Below, in pieces: positions 16,781 through 24,265 of a stretch of DNA of 32,231 bases; the stretch's first letter is position 1; every line of letters begins with the position of its first letter. The stretch comes from Lachnospiraceae bacterium (GTDB taxonomy: Bacteria > Bacillota > Clostridia > Lachnospirales > Lachnospiraceae). The position numbers and the translations under genes were made by a program. Below the pieces are notes generated by a model that worked only from the letters and a program-made list of their open reading frames with translations, had not been told where the DNA came from and did not search any database. The stretch is from the NCBI GenBank assembly GCA_009774245.1, contig VSNM01000063.1, positions 1 through 32,231 on the forward strand, written 5' to 3'.

Positions 16781-18583
16781 CTACTCCATCTTATAATTTT
16801 CAGTCGAAACCTTATACAAAGTCTCATATCTCCCATGCATTGCCAATAGTTCTTTATGTGTTCCCTCTTCTATGATTCTACCATTTTCCATAACGACAAC
16901 CCGATCCGATAAAGCACTCACATATAATCTGTGCGAGATAAAGATAATGGTGTCACCTTTAAAAAATTCAAATACATTTTTAAAAATATGATATTCACTT
17001 ACAGGATCCAGCGCACTTGACGGCTCGTCCATGATGATGACCGGTCTATGATTGACAAAAATTCTTGCAATAGCAATTTTCTGCATTTCCCCGCCAGACA
17101 ATACGAGACCATTCTCATCAAATTCCTTTGTCATCTGACAATCCAAACCATCTTTCAAATCCTCTATTTTATCCGACAGTTCAACTTTTTTCAACGCTTC
17201 CTTTATGGCGGATGCCGAATCTGCCTGTCCAAAATCCAGCAAAATATTTTCCGACACGGATGCTGCAAAAATATTAAAAAATTGTGGAACAACACTAAAA
17301 TTTTTTATGAAAGACTCCTGGCGGTATTCTTTTATGTCCACACCCCCAATGGTTACTGTGCCTTCCGTTGGTTCATACAATCGCAAAAGAATATCTATCA
17401 GTGTCGATTTGCCAGCCCCGTTCTCTCCGACGATCGCAATCTTTTCCCCTTTTTTTATTTTGAAACAAATATCGTCCAGTGCGTTTCTCTGAGTACCGCT
17501 ATACCGGTAAGATACGTGGTTAAAACAGATCTCATAATCCGGGCTTCCTTGCAGAACAATATCCCGCGCAGCAGAAGCGCAATTATTGCTTTCATCCAAA
17601 TAAAATTCTTTAAACTTTTGAATATACAGATCATTTTCATAAAATCTTTTTACCACATATGTACTCTGTTCAAAAGACTCCAGCAAACTTCTCGCCGAGC
17701 TATATAAGCCCGTAAAATCTGCTACTGAAATGTGCCCTGAATAAGCTTTCACAAAAAGATAAAAAAGCAGACCAAACTGGTTAAAGATATTATATGATAC
17801 TGTTAAAATGAGATTCTGCTTTATAATGCCGCCTGCATATTTTCGAAATACCTCCGAACTCTCATCCGAGGCTTTTCTCATCTTGTTCATCAAAATGGCA
17901 GACACGTTTGTCAAACGCAGTGATTTCGCATACTCTTTGAGATAAAAAACTCTTTTGATATATCCTATTTTTCTGTTTAATGGAATATTTTTCTGATTTC
18001 TCTCAAAGATCATTCCACTGGCTTTATTATAAAATATTGTGTTCAGCGCTATAATGATCAATGGGAATGCGATAATCAATGGCTCTTTAAATATATAGAA
18101 CACACTCCATAAGAGGAGGAGCATCTGTATGATTTCAATACAAAAATCCCTGATAGAATCATATACCGAAAAGATCCGGTTTTCAGCGTCGCTGATGACG
18201 AGGCTGTACTGGTCATAATAATCTGGTCTGTCATACTGTGCATACTCCCGTTTCTGTATCTTTCGAAATAATTGTTCGTGAAATTTTTGTCGAAAGGCAA
18301 TCTGCTCTGTCGGCAAAAACAAATTGTTATAGTAAGACTCTAACGCGGTAATTCCTATTGTGATCAAACATAAAATCAGGAGTTTTCCCAAGATCTGAAA
18401 TATGGTTTCATTATGATACATGACAGCATTGACCAGATATCTGATCAAAAAAACAGACACAAGTGTATCGTATATCTTCGATAGATTGATCATAAAGGAA
18501 AAAATAACATATTTGGGCGCATATTCCATCAATAATCCAAGCATAAAAAAATTGTTGTTCACTATTTTCTTTATCTTTACCAT
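16781..18583 (-). CDS. ABC exporter, fused membrane and ATPase domains
   Basis: A 600-residue half-transporter. Six membrane helices lie in residues 20-320. The ATPase domain has Walker A GENGAGKST at 386-394, signature LSGGE at 495-499, Walker B VIIMDEP at about 515-521 and the H-loop histidine at 551. There is no N-terminal C39 peptidase domain, so leader removal must be done elsewhere or by a host protease. It starts directly after the stop of the upstream radical SAM gene, with GAAGGGG before the ATG. It most likely exports the mature Cys-rich peptide, as a homodimer. Confidence 0.9.
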   Translation of the reverse strand: MVKIKKIVNNNFFMLGLLMEYAPKYVIFSFMINLSKIYDTLVSVFLIRYLVNAVMYHNETIFQILGKLLILCLITIGITALESYYNNLFLPTEQIAFRQKFHEQLFRKIQKREYAQYDRPDYYDQYSLVISDAENRIFSVYDSIRDFCIEIIQMLLLLWSVFYIFKEPLIIAFPLIIIALNTIFYNKASGMIFERNQKNIPLNRKIGYIKRVFYLKEYAKSLRLTNVSAILMNKMRKASDESSEVFRKYAGGIIKQNLILTVSYNIFNQFGLLFYLFVKAYSGHISVADFTGLYSSARSLLESFEQSTYVVKRFYENDLYIQKFKEFYLDESNNCASAARDIVLQGSPDYEICFNHVSYRYSGTQRNALDDICFKIKKGEKIAIVGENGAGKSTLIDILLRLYEPTEGTVTIGGVDIKEYRQESFIKNFSVVPQFFNIFAASVSENILLDFGQADSASAIKEALKKVELSDKIEDLKDGLDCQMTKEFDENGLVLSGGEMQKIAIARIFVNHRPVIIMDEPSSALDPVSEYHIFKNVFEFFKGDTIIFISHRLYVSALSDRVVVMENGRIIEEGTHKELLAMHGRYETLYKVSTENYKME

Positions 18584-20032
18584 CTATCGAACCCCTTCCC
18601 TTATACCAATCTCAACCATCCTTGTCAGTCTGCCAAACAAAGAAACGTTGATTTCATTCATCTGACAATACATTGCAACTGTCTCCTCAATTAGATATTT
18701 CTGCAATTTACAAAATATACAATCTATATCTTTCACATCATTTTTCATTAGATAAGAATTATGGTAACAATCTCCTCCACAAATATATCTGGCCCAACAA
18801 CCAGAACATGCAACAATATTGTCAACAAATGTGTTTTCTAACACACTATCATAACGTTCACTTTTTAGCACATTACCAATACAAAAATCATTTTTTCCCA
18901 CAAAACTATCACAAGGAAATAACTGCCCATTAGCAGTAAGACTCACCTTGTTTTTTCCAGCCTGACAACGATGTGTGACTATTCGTCTTAGAATAATTCT
19001 CCTTAAAATTTTTCCTAAATAATCGTTGTCATTAGATAGCATTTCTATATAGTCTATATTGTCCATTTTGAACTGTTCTATGAAGAAAGCAAATAATTCG
19101 TCATATAATGCTTTGTATTTAAAAAAAGTGCTCTCATTTAGTCCATACGTCTCTACAGTTCTCACTATCCGCATTTGTACCCTTTTTAATCCATTTTGTT
19201 TTAAATGTTTTAAAATTGTTACCAAACTTTGCGTTTCAGATGTTATGACTACTAATATCCATACATTTTTAAAATTTCTTGTATATGTACTTTCTGTTAA
19301 AATATCCTTCAGCGTATTTATCACTTGGTTATATGAACTTGCACCATCTTTAAATACTCGATAATTGTCGTTATCTTTTTTAGTACCATCTAAGCTTATT
19401 CCAATGTTAAATCTATGTTTATCTAAAAAATGAAATATCTCCTTTTTGTTTATAATACCATTTGTACAAAGCCAAAATTTTGTAGTTTTACCTCTTTTAA
19501 CAAATGTTTCACACACTTCGACAATCGATTTAATTGTTTCAAAATTGAGTAATGGCTCCCCACCACTCACAAAATCAAATCGAAAAGCGGATATATCTTT
19601 GAAATAGTCAAAATAAATATACTCCAATGCCTTCAATAAATTCTCTTTAGACATTGTTTTTTCTTCACTGATATAATTATTACCTTGTTGTGCAAAACAA
19701 TACCTACATTGCAAATTACATGCATGAATCGGTGCCATACTAATAAACGCTTCATAGTGATTCTGTGAAGTATCAATAACACGTGTTGAGAAAAAAATTT
19801 CCTTCTCATACAATTGTGAAATAATCCTCTTATTATGGTTATGCGATTCATCACGATCATTCTTTATATAACCTAAAAACCCTTTACTTTCTATACTTTG
19901 AAAATCCCTATATTGTTCATCAGTAATTTCAGTATAATAAATATTCATGTAATCCAAAATATATTTTTTCCCATTTGTTGTATACAAATGAAAATTAGCA
20001 CTTTTCAAATTGTCCATTTTCACCACACTCAT
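18584..20032 (-). CDS. radical SAM/SPASM maturase (CcpM-like)
   Basis: A 482-residue enzyme. An N-terminal domain of about 100 residues could hold a leader-recognition fold. The radical SAM cluster motif CNLQCRYC has cysteines at 105, 109 and 112. SGGEPLL and the SAM-binding strand follow. The C-terminal SPASM region (about 350-455) is cysteine-rich: CQAG, FPCDSF, ACSGCWARYICGGDC and CIFCK, fitting two extra Fe-S clusters. The plan and length match the clostridial Cys-rich peptide maturase CcpM (family assigned from memory). It should form thioether or other cross-links in the precursor at 20092-20259. The start could also be the ATG at 20017, which is closer to GGTG. A hairpin at 20055-20075 lies just upstream. 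Confidence 0.85.
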   Translation of the reverse strand: MSVVKMDNLKSANFHLYTTNGKKYILDYMNIYYTEITDEQYRDFQSIESKGFLGYIKNDRDESHNHNKRIISQLYEKEIFFSTRVIDTSQNHYEAFISMAPIHACNLQCRYCFAQQGNNYISEEKTMSKENLLKALEYIYFDYFKDISAFRFDFVSGGEPLLNFETIKSIVEVCETFVKRGKTTKFWLCTNGIINKKEIFHFLDKHRFNIGISLDGTKKDNDNYRVFKDGASSYNQVINTLKDILTESTYTRNFKNVWILVVITSETQSLVTILKHLKQNGLKRVQMRIVRTVETYGLNESTFFKYKALYDELFAFFIEQFKMDNIDYIEMLSNDNDYLGKILRRIILRRIVTHRCQAGKNKVSLTANGQLFPCDSFVGKNDFCIGNVLKSERYDSVLENTFVDNIVACSGCWARYICGGDCYHNSYLMKNDVKDIDCIFCKLQKYLIEETVAMYCQMNEINVSLFGRLTRMVEIGIREGVR

Positions 20033-20054
20033 TTATTCATATAAACATCGCGAA

Positions 20055-20075
20055 GCGACAATAAACTATTGTCGC
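20055..20075 (-). promoter_or_regulatory. hairpin between precursor and maturase genes
   Basis: A perfect 9-bp stem (20055-20063 with 20067-20075) with a 3-base loop lies 17 bases after the precursor stop and 22 bases before the next gene. There is no T-run, so full termination is unlikely. It probably stabilises the precursor message or reduces downstream expression. Confidence 0.6.
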
Positions 20076-20091
20076 CTCACTCTTTTTGTTC

Positions 20092-20259
20092 TTAGCAGCC
20101 GATATTGCATGACTGACAGCTTTGACATTTCTGGCAAGAATTATCAACATTGCATTGACAACTTTGACATGCATAGCATCCTGTCTTTCGCGATTCGATT
20201 TCATCATCACCGATCAGCCCTTGCAGTCGAATAAAACCGCCATTTCCATATACAGTCAT
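20092..20259 (-). CDS. Cys-rich RiPP precursor peptide, 55 residues
   Basis: A short gene between two radical SAM genes. Ribosome site GGAGGGG is 6 bases before the ATG at 20259, and this ATG overlaps the upstream maturase stop as ATGA. Leader: MTVYGNGGFIRLQGLIGDDE plus IESRKTG (residues 1-27). Core: CYACQSCQCNVDNSC, then QKCQSCQSCNIGC (28-55), with cysteines at 28, 31, 34, 36, 42, 45, 48, 51 and 55, i.e. two C-x2-C-x2-C runs. No other residue class dominates the core. Position, size, cysteine pattern and coupling support a substrate of the flanking maturases, as in CLI_3235-type Cys-rich bacteriocin systems. No GG cleavage site is visible; the leader-core border (KTG/C) is a guess. Confidence 0.85.
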   Translation of the reverse strand: MTVYGNGGFIRLQGLIGDDEIESRKTGCYACQSCQCNVDNSCQKCQSCQSCNIGC

Positions 20260-21569
20260 ATTACCCCTCCTTCTTTCACTTGATTATTTAATTTGTTAGT
20301 GAACCTATGATATTTCGCTCCAAAATAGCTTTTTGTCATTTGATAATTGACCTGCTTAAAACAGTAATTGGATCCAACTTCCGATGTCTGACGCATTACT
20401 TCGCAACCTCCATTGCATATGCCAACATAACAGCAGGAAGCACACCTTTCCCTTAGGTTGAGTTTTATATTCTCATTAATTTTATCATTACAAACATTTC
20501 CAAGAACTTTTTCCGACATTCCCATATTGTTAGGACAGTTATAAACATTCCCTTCTGGATCAATTGCCAAATACATCTTATTGGACATAGAACAATATCT
20601 TCTCCATGGAGCAACTCGAAATCCTTTAGAATAAGCATATTTATATATGCTATCGAACTTGTAAATGGTCTCTTCATTATATCCGCTTGCATCGCTATAG
20701 TCTGACGGATCAACCAAATTAAAGTGCAGAATGCATTTCTTATTCAATTCTTTGCTGTCTAATATGTCGATAAGTTCACAAATATTATCTACGTTTACAT
20801 TATCTACATTAATTCTTATAACTACATTCTTAAACTTTGAATAATAACTGCACAAGTTCTCCAAAATGGTGTCAAACGTGTTTTCTCCATGGGTTCCCAT
20901 TCTCCTAGCATCATGAATATGTTTTGGACCATCCAAAGTAATTTGAAGATTTTTTACCCCTGCATCAAGCAATCCTTTTACATCATTACCGGGCATACTA
21001 TACCCATTGGTGACAAGTGTGTAATCTACATTGAGTTTATTATCTTGATTTAATTCTGACAAGCTCTTCACAAAGCTTATATTACTTGATTGGGATAACA
21101 TAGGTTCTCCCCCATACAAGATTACATCCAACTGTTTTATTCCTCTTCTTACAGCCGTTTCGTATACATATTTTGAGCTTTTTCCAACAATGCAGCTCTG
21201 CATTCTTGTCATACTACCAGAGTTATTAACATTTTCCCCAATAATACAATACGTACATCGCAAATTACAAAGAAACGACGGAGAAAAGTAAACCGTTCCA
21301 AATTGAGCCTCCATCACTCTTTTCGTATATTCGTTTTTAAATAGTTCCACCTCATTCAGTTCATTCTCGACAATAAAGTTGTTTAAATACAACTCAGCTA
21401 TGTGCTTTTTAGTACTGTCTGATAACTGATTACTATTTCCATTCTCCAAAAATAAATTTACCACTTTGAATTCATTTCTTGACAATTCAAAAAGGGCATC
21501 TGTAGTGCTCTTATATAACATCACCGAATCGTCAAATTCAAAGCAAGCAGTATATATAGACCATCTCAT
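20256..21569 (-). CDS. second radical SAM/SPASM peptide maturase
   Basis: A 437-residue enzyme. The cluster motif CNLRCTYC has cysteines at 101, 105 and 108, followed by YGGEPMLSQ and TLVTNGYSMPG. A SPASM-type C-terminus is marked by YCSMSN, YNCPNN and ERCASCCYVGICNGGCEVM, ending near residue 437. The N-terminal 95 residues have the size of a peptide-recognition domain (TTDALFELSRNEFKVVNLFL). It is 12 bases after the acyl-carrier-like gene and overlaps the precursor by 4 bases, so all three are translationally linked. Two different maturases on one precursor suggest two kinds of modification or a sequential process. AAAGGTGAAG precedes the ATG. Confidence 0.85.
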   Translation of the reverse strand: MRWSIYTACFEFDDSVMLYKSTTDALFELSRNEFKVVNLFLENGNSNQLSDSTKKHIAELYLNNFIVENELNEVELFKNEYTKRVMEAQFGTVYFSPSFLCNLRCTYCIIGENVNNSGSMTRMQSCIVGKSSKYVYETAVRRGIKQLDVILYGGEPMLSQSSNISFVKSLSELNQDNKLNVDYTLVTNGYSMPGNDVKGLLDAGVKNLQITLDGPKHIHDARRMGTHGENTFDTILENLCSYYSKFKNVVIRINVDNVNVDNICELIDILDSKELNKKCILHFNLVDPSDYSDASGYNEETIYKFDSIYKYAYSKGFRVAPWRRYCSMSNKMYLAIDPEGNVYNCPNNMGMSEKVLGNVCNDKINENIKLNLRERCASCCYVGICNGGCEVMRQTSEVGSNYCFKQVNYQMTKSYFGAKYHRFTNKLNNQVKEGGVI

Positions 21570-21581
21570 ACTTCTTCACCT

Positions 21582-21878
21582 TTATTTTTCAAACAACTTA
21601 TCTTTTACCGCATCTATTCTTTGTTGATATTTCTTTTCGTTTTTTAACAAATCATTTACTGTCCTTACCACATCATCTATTTTATTAATAAACAAATATT
21701 CATCAGGAATACGCACCGAAAAAAACTCTTCTAAGTCTGAAAATAGTTGAATTATATCATACGAAGACATACCTATAGGATAAACATCCAGTTTCATATC
21801 CCTCGTTATTTCTTCTTTATTTAATTCTACTATTTCCTGCAATTTACCAACTATAAAATTATATATTTGTTCTTCCAT
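21582..21878 (-). CDS. acyl-carrier-protein-like peptide-maturation protein
   Basis: A 98-residue protein shaped like an acyl or peptidyl carrier: helix IYNFIVGKLQEIVEL, loop, PIGMSSYDIIQLFSDLEEFF, then IPDEYLFINKIDDVVRTVNDLL. The GMSS replaces the usual GxDSL, so the serine that would hold phosphopantetheine is present but the aspartate before it is serine. It fits the family I recall as the acyl-carrier-related protein of Cys-rich peptide systems. The frame extends to an ATG at 21893, but AGGAGGGAG lies inside those codons; the true start is the ATG at 21878. First gene of the peptide unit. Whether it is loaded is uncertain. Confidence 0.75.
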   Translation of the reverse strand: MEEQIYNFIVGKLQEIVELNKEEITRDMKLDVYPIGMSSYDIIQLFSDLEEFFSVRIPDEYLFINKIDDVVRTVNDLLKNEKKYQQRIDAVKDKLFEK

Positions 21879-21951
21879 TAACTCCCTCCTCATATATCCA
21901 TTGAATAAATCATATGGCTATCATTTTAAAATTTAGAATCACACACCTCGA

Positions 21952-22140
21952 TTAAATTGAAGTACCATCACTAAAAAAATCCTTAATCCACTCCAAAAAT
22001 GTTGTGTTAAGTAAATACGGCTGAATCACTACGCCCACCTCCCTAAAACCAGAATATGTTATTGCTTCTACACATGCAACCTCAATGTCGCAAAGTGCAG
22101 GATTTTGTCGTGAAATGCAATCTAACTTTTTAGATTGCAA
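21952..22140 (-). CDS. uncertain small ORF between kinase and peptide cluster
   Basis: An open frame from a TTG at 22140 gives 62 residues but lacks a ribosome site at that start. A better internal start is GTG at 22029, with GGGAGG 8 bases before it, giving 25 residues: MIQPYLLNTTFLEWIKDFF and SDGTSI, an amphipathic helix. It lies between an AgrC-like kinase and the peptide operon. It could be a signal peptide, but no AgrB gene is nearby and no cysteine occurs in the short form. It may also be a chance frame. Confidence 0.25.
   Translation of the reverse strand: MQSKKLDCISRQNPALCDIEVACVEAITYSGFREVGVVIQPYLLNTTFLEWIKDFFSDGTSI
22117..22138 (-). terminator. hairpin at the end of the kinase gene
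   Basis: A perfect 9-bp stem (22117-22125 with 22130-22138) and a 4-base loop contain the kinase stop codon. The T-run after it is poor, so it is a weak terminator or an mRNA end-stabiliser. Confidence 0.4.
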
Positions 22141-23440
22141 GATAGATCTCCAATGTCAGAATCCCCTCCTCCCATCGATAGTCCATCTCTCCTCCGTTCT
22201 TCTGCACGACATCCTGTATACTTTTCACCCCAAATCCGTGCCGTTGGCTGTCCGCCTTGCTTGTCCTTCCCTGCCGCAGCGCCTCGTACATCTCAGGTGT
22301 CGCCGGATTGGTGATCTGAAAAAATATCACTTTCCGATGCTCCACGATCGACACCGTGATCACTTTCTTTTGATCCTGCAGATTTTCACACGCCTCTATG
22401 CCATTGTCCAGCGCATTAGAAAACAGTATGCACAATTCATATACGTCCATGAAATCCGGCTTTGTCATGCTGCCTGCTATGTCTATACTGATACCTTTCT
22501 TTTTCGCTTCCAGCCATTTTTGCTGTACGACGGCATCCAGTATATCATTTCCCGTATGGATTTTTTGAATGGTCATTTCTTCCAGATGATGCCCCATGCT
22601 TTTCAAATATACCACTGCCTGTTCTGTCTTTCCCTCTGTCAGCAGCAGCTGTAAGCACCCCAGCTGCGAACGGATATCATGGCGGAATTTCCTCAATTCA
22701 TTATCATTCTCATATATACTCTGATAGTACTTCCGCTGGGCATTGATCACTTCCTCTTTGATCCGGTTCTGTCTCAGATAATGATTTCTGCTGTAGATGC
22801 TGGATGCCAGCCAGAAGAAAGTGGCAAAAGTAGTCACCAGCAGTACGATGAGCAAGATCAATACCATCGTTCCGATCTCACTGCTATTGCGGACATACTC
22901 TAAGAGAAGCTCAATGATCACCAACAGACACATGCTGCTCAGTGCCATCAGCACAACAGCCACATACTGATACCATTTCAATTCGCGAAAAGATGCGATC
23001 AGCTTTTGTACCCCCTTCCTGCGGACGATATATAACGTAAAAACAAAACTTGCAGCCGCAAACAAAAGCCTGACGATCTCTGACCTGACCGCACTGACAT
23101 TGATACTTTGTAAGGGAAGCCGCATCAAAAAATAACCGATCGCACTGACGATACTTTCTGTGACACTGACAAACAGGTACACTCCCCAAAAACGCGCCAG
23201 CCGCCGCGCGATCCTTCCCTGAAACAGGAATATATAGATCGCTATATTCAGCCCAATCTCGATCCAGAAGTGATCTTCCACATACAGCACGGTCGGAATG
23301 ATCACGCTCACATACATTACCGCCATTGCCGCATATCGGCTCTTCTCCCGCACCCTGTCCTGGAATATCGCTTCCCCGACCAAAAACATCTCCACTGAAC
23401 ATAGTATATAATAAACGATCCTGCATATCTGGTCTGTCAT
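22130..23440 (-). CDS. AgrC-like sensor histidine kinase
   Basis: A 436-residue membrane kinase. Six to seven hydrophobic helices lie in about residues 5-215. The phosphoacceptor region HDIRSQLGCLQLLLTEGKTEQA (about 253) follows, then the GHKL ATPase with FSNALDNGIEAC (N box) and GFGVKSIQDVV (G box). This is the AgrC/CitA-like group that senses small peptides. Its start follows the response-regulator stop directly (TAAATG), with GGGAG upstream. It lies just before the peptide cluster on the same strand, so a signal from that cluster is a reasonable hypothesis. Confidence 0.85.
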   Translation of the reverse strand: MTDQICRIVYYILCSVEMFLVGEAIFQDRVREKSRYAAMAVMYVSVIIPTVLYVEDHFWIEIGLNIAIYIFLFQGRIARRLARFWGVYLFVSVTESIVSAIGYFLMRLPLQSINVSAVRSEIVRLLFAAASFVFTLYIVRRKGVQKLIASFRELKWYQYVAVVLMALSSMCLLVIIELLLEYVRNSSEIGTMVLILLIVLLVTTFATFFWLASSIYSRNHYLRQNRIKEEVINAQRKYYQSIYENDNELRKFRHDIRSQLGCLQLLLTEGKTEQAVVYLKSMGHHLEEMTIQKIHTGNDILDAVVQQKWLEAKKKGISIDIAGSMTKPDFMDVYELCILFSNALDNGIEACENLQDQKKVITVSIVEHRKVIFFQITNPATPEMYEALRQGRTSKADSQRHGFGVKSIQDVVQKNGGEMDYRWEEGILTLEIYLAI

Positions 23441-24178
23441 TTACATCTCCCTTATTTTTCTCCGCAGATACGCTTTGTACTGCTCCACGATCTCCTGTTT
23501 CTTCCCTCTGCTGAGCTTCACTGTCTTGTCTTTGTCCAGCTCTACCATATCCCCTGTTTTCTCGAAATACTCCAGGTTCAGCAGATAGGATTTATGGATC
23601 CGGCAGAAATCCTGACGCGGCAGTGTTTCTTCCCAGAACCGCATCGTGCGGCGGAACAGATACCTTCCCTTTTCCGTCACCACCGTGGTATATTTGTCCT
23701 GCGCCTCGATGTACCGGATCTGTCTCACAGGTATGAATATCTGCTTTCCGTTCTCCTCTAGCTCCAGCACCTGCCCCCGGATATCCGCCAGCGTTTTTGC
23801 CAGTGCGCGGTGAAAAGTCACGATATCCAGCGGCTTTACGAGAAAGCTGACAACATTTTTTCCAAACGCTTCCACAGCCCGCTCATGATGGCAGGTCATA
23901 AAGATGATCCGCGTCTGCCTGTGATATACCTCAAAATATTCCTTGACACGGATGCCATCCTGCTCCGGCATCTCGATATCCAGGAATAAGATATCGTACT
24001 CCTTGCCCGACGCGATCAGTTCCCTGCCCGACGAAAAGCAGGCGATCTGTGGTTCTACTGCAAAAGATCCCTGGCTGTCGTATTCCTCAAAAAATTTTAT
24101 GCACTCGTTTCGCACTCTTTCCCCGTACACGGTCTCATCATCACATATCGCTATTGTTATGTGCTCTTTCTCTTCCAC
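23441..24178 (-). CDS. LytTR-family response regulator
   Basis: A 245-residue AgrA/VirR-type regulator. The receiver (1-125) has DDE at residues 14-16 and the phosphoacceptor in DILFLDIEMPEQDG. The LytTR DNA-binding domain (about 140-240) shows GKQIFIPVRQIRYIEAQDKY, RRTMRFWEE and FCRIHKSYLLNLEY. The start is a GTG with GGAGGGG 6 bases upstream. It is followed without gap by its kinase. Its targets are not visible; no clear pair of LytTR repeats was found before the peptide genes. Confidence 0.85.
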   Translation of the reverse strand: MEEKEHITIAICDDETVYGERVRNECIKFFEEYDSQGSFAVEPQIACFSSGRELIASGKEYDILFLDIEMPEQDGIRVKEYFEVYHRQTRIIFMTCHHERAVEAFGKNVVSFLVKPLDIVTFHRALAKTLADIRGQVLELEENGKQIFIPVRQIRYIEAQDKYTTVVTEKGRYLFRRTMRFWEETLPRQDFCRIHKSYLLNLEYFEKTGDMVELDKDKTVKLSRGKKQEIVEQYKAYLRRKIREM

Positions 24179-24210
24179 ACGGATTCCCCTCCACGTTTTC
24201 TAAGCAAAAA

Positions 24211-24248
24211 CACCAAAATGCAAAAACAGGTGCCTTTACATTTTGGTG
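24211..24248 (-). terminator. terminator of the beta-galactosidase gene
   Basis: A perfect 10-bp stem (24211-24220 with 24239-24248), 18-base loop, then TTTTTG on the minus strand. It lies 17 bases after the stop of the GH42 gene and directly before the response-regulator gene, so it may also attenuate read-through. Confidence 0.7.
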
Positions 24249-24265
24249 CGCGATCTGGTACTATT

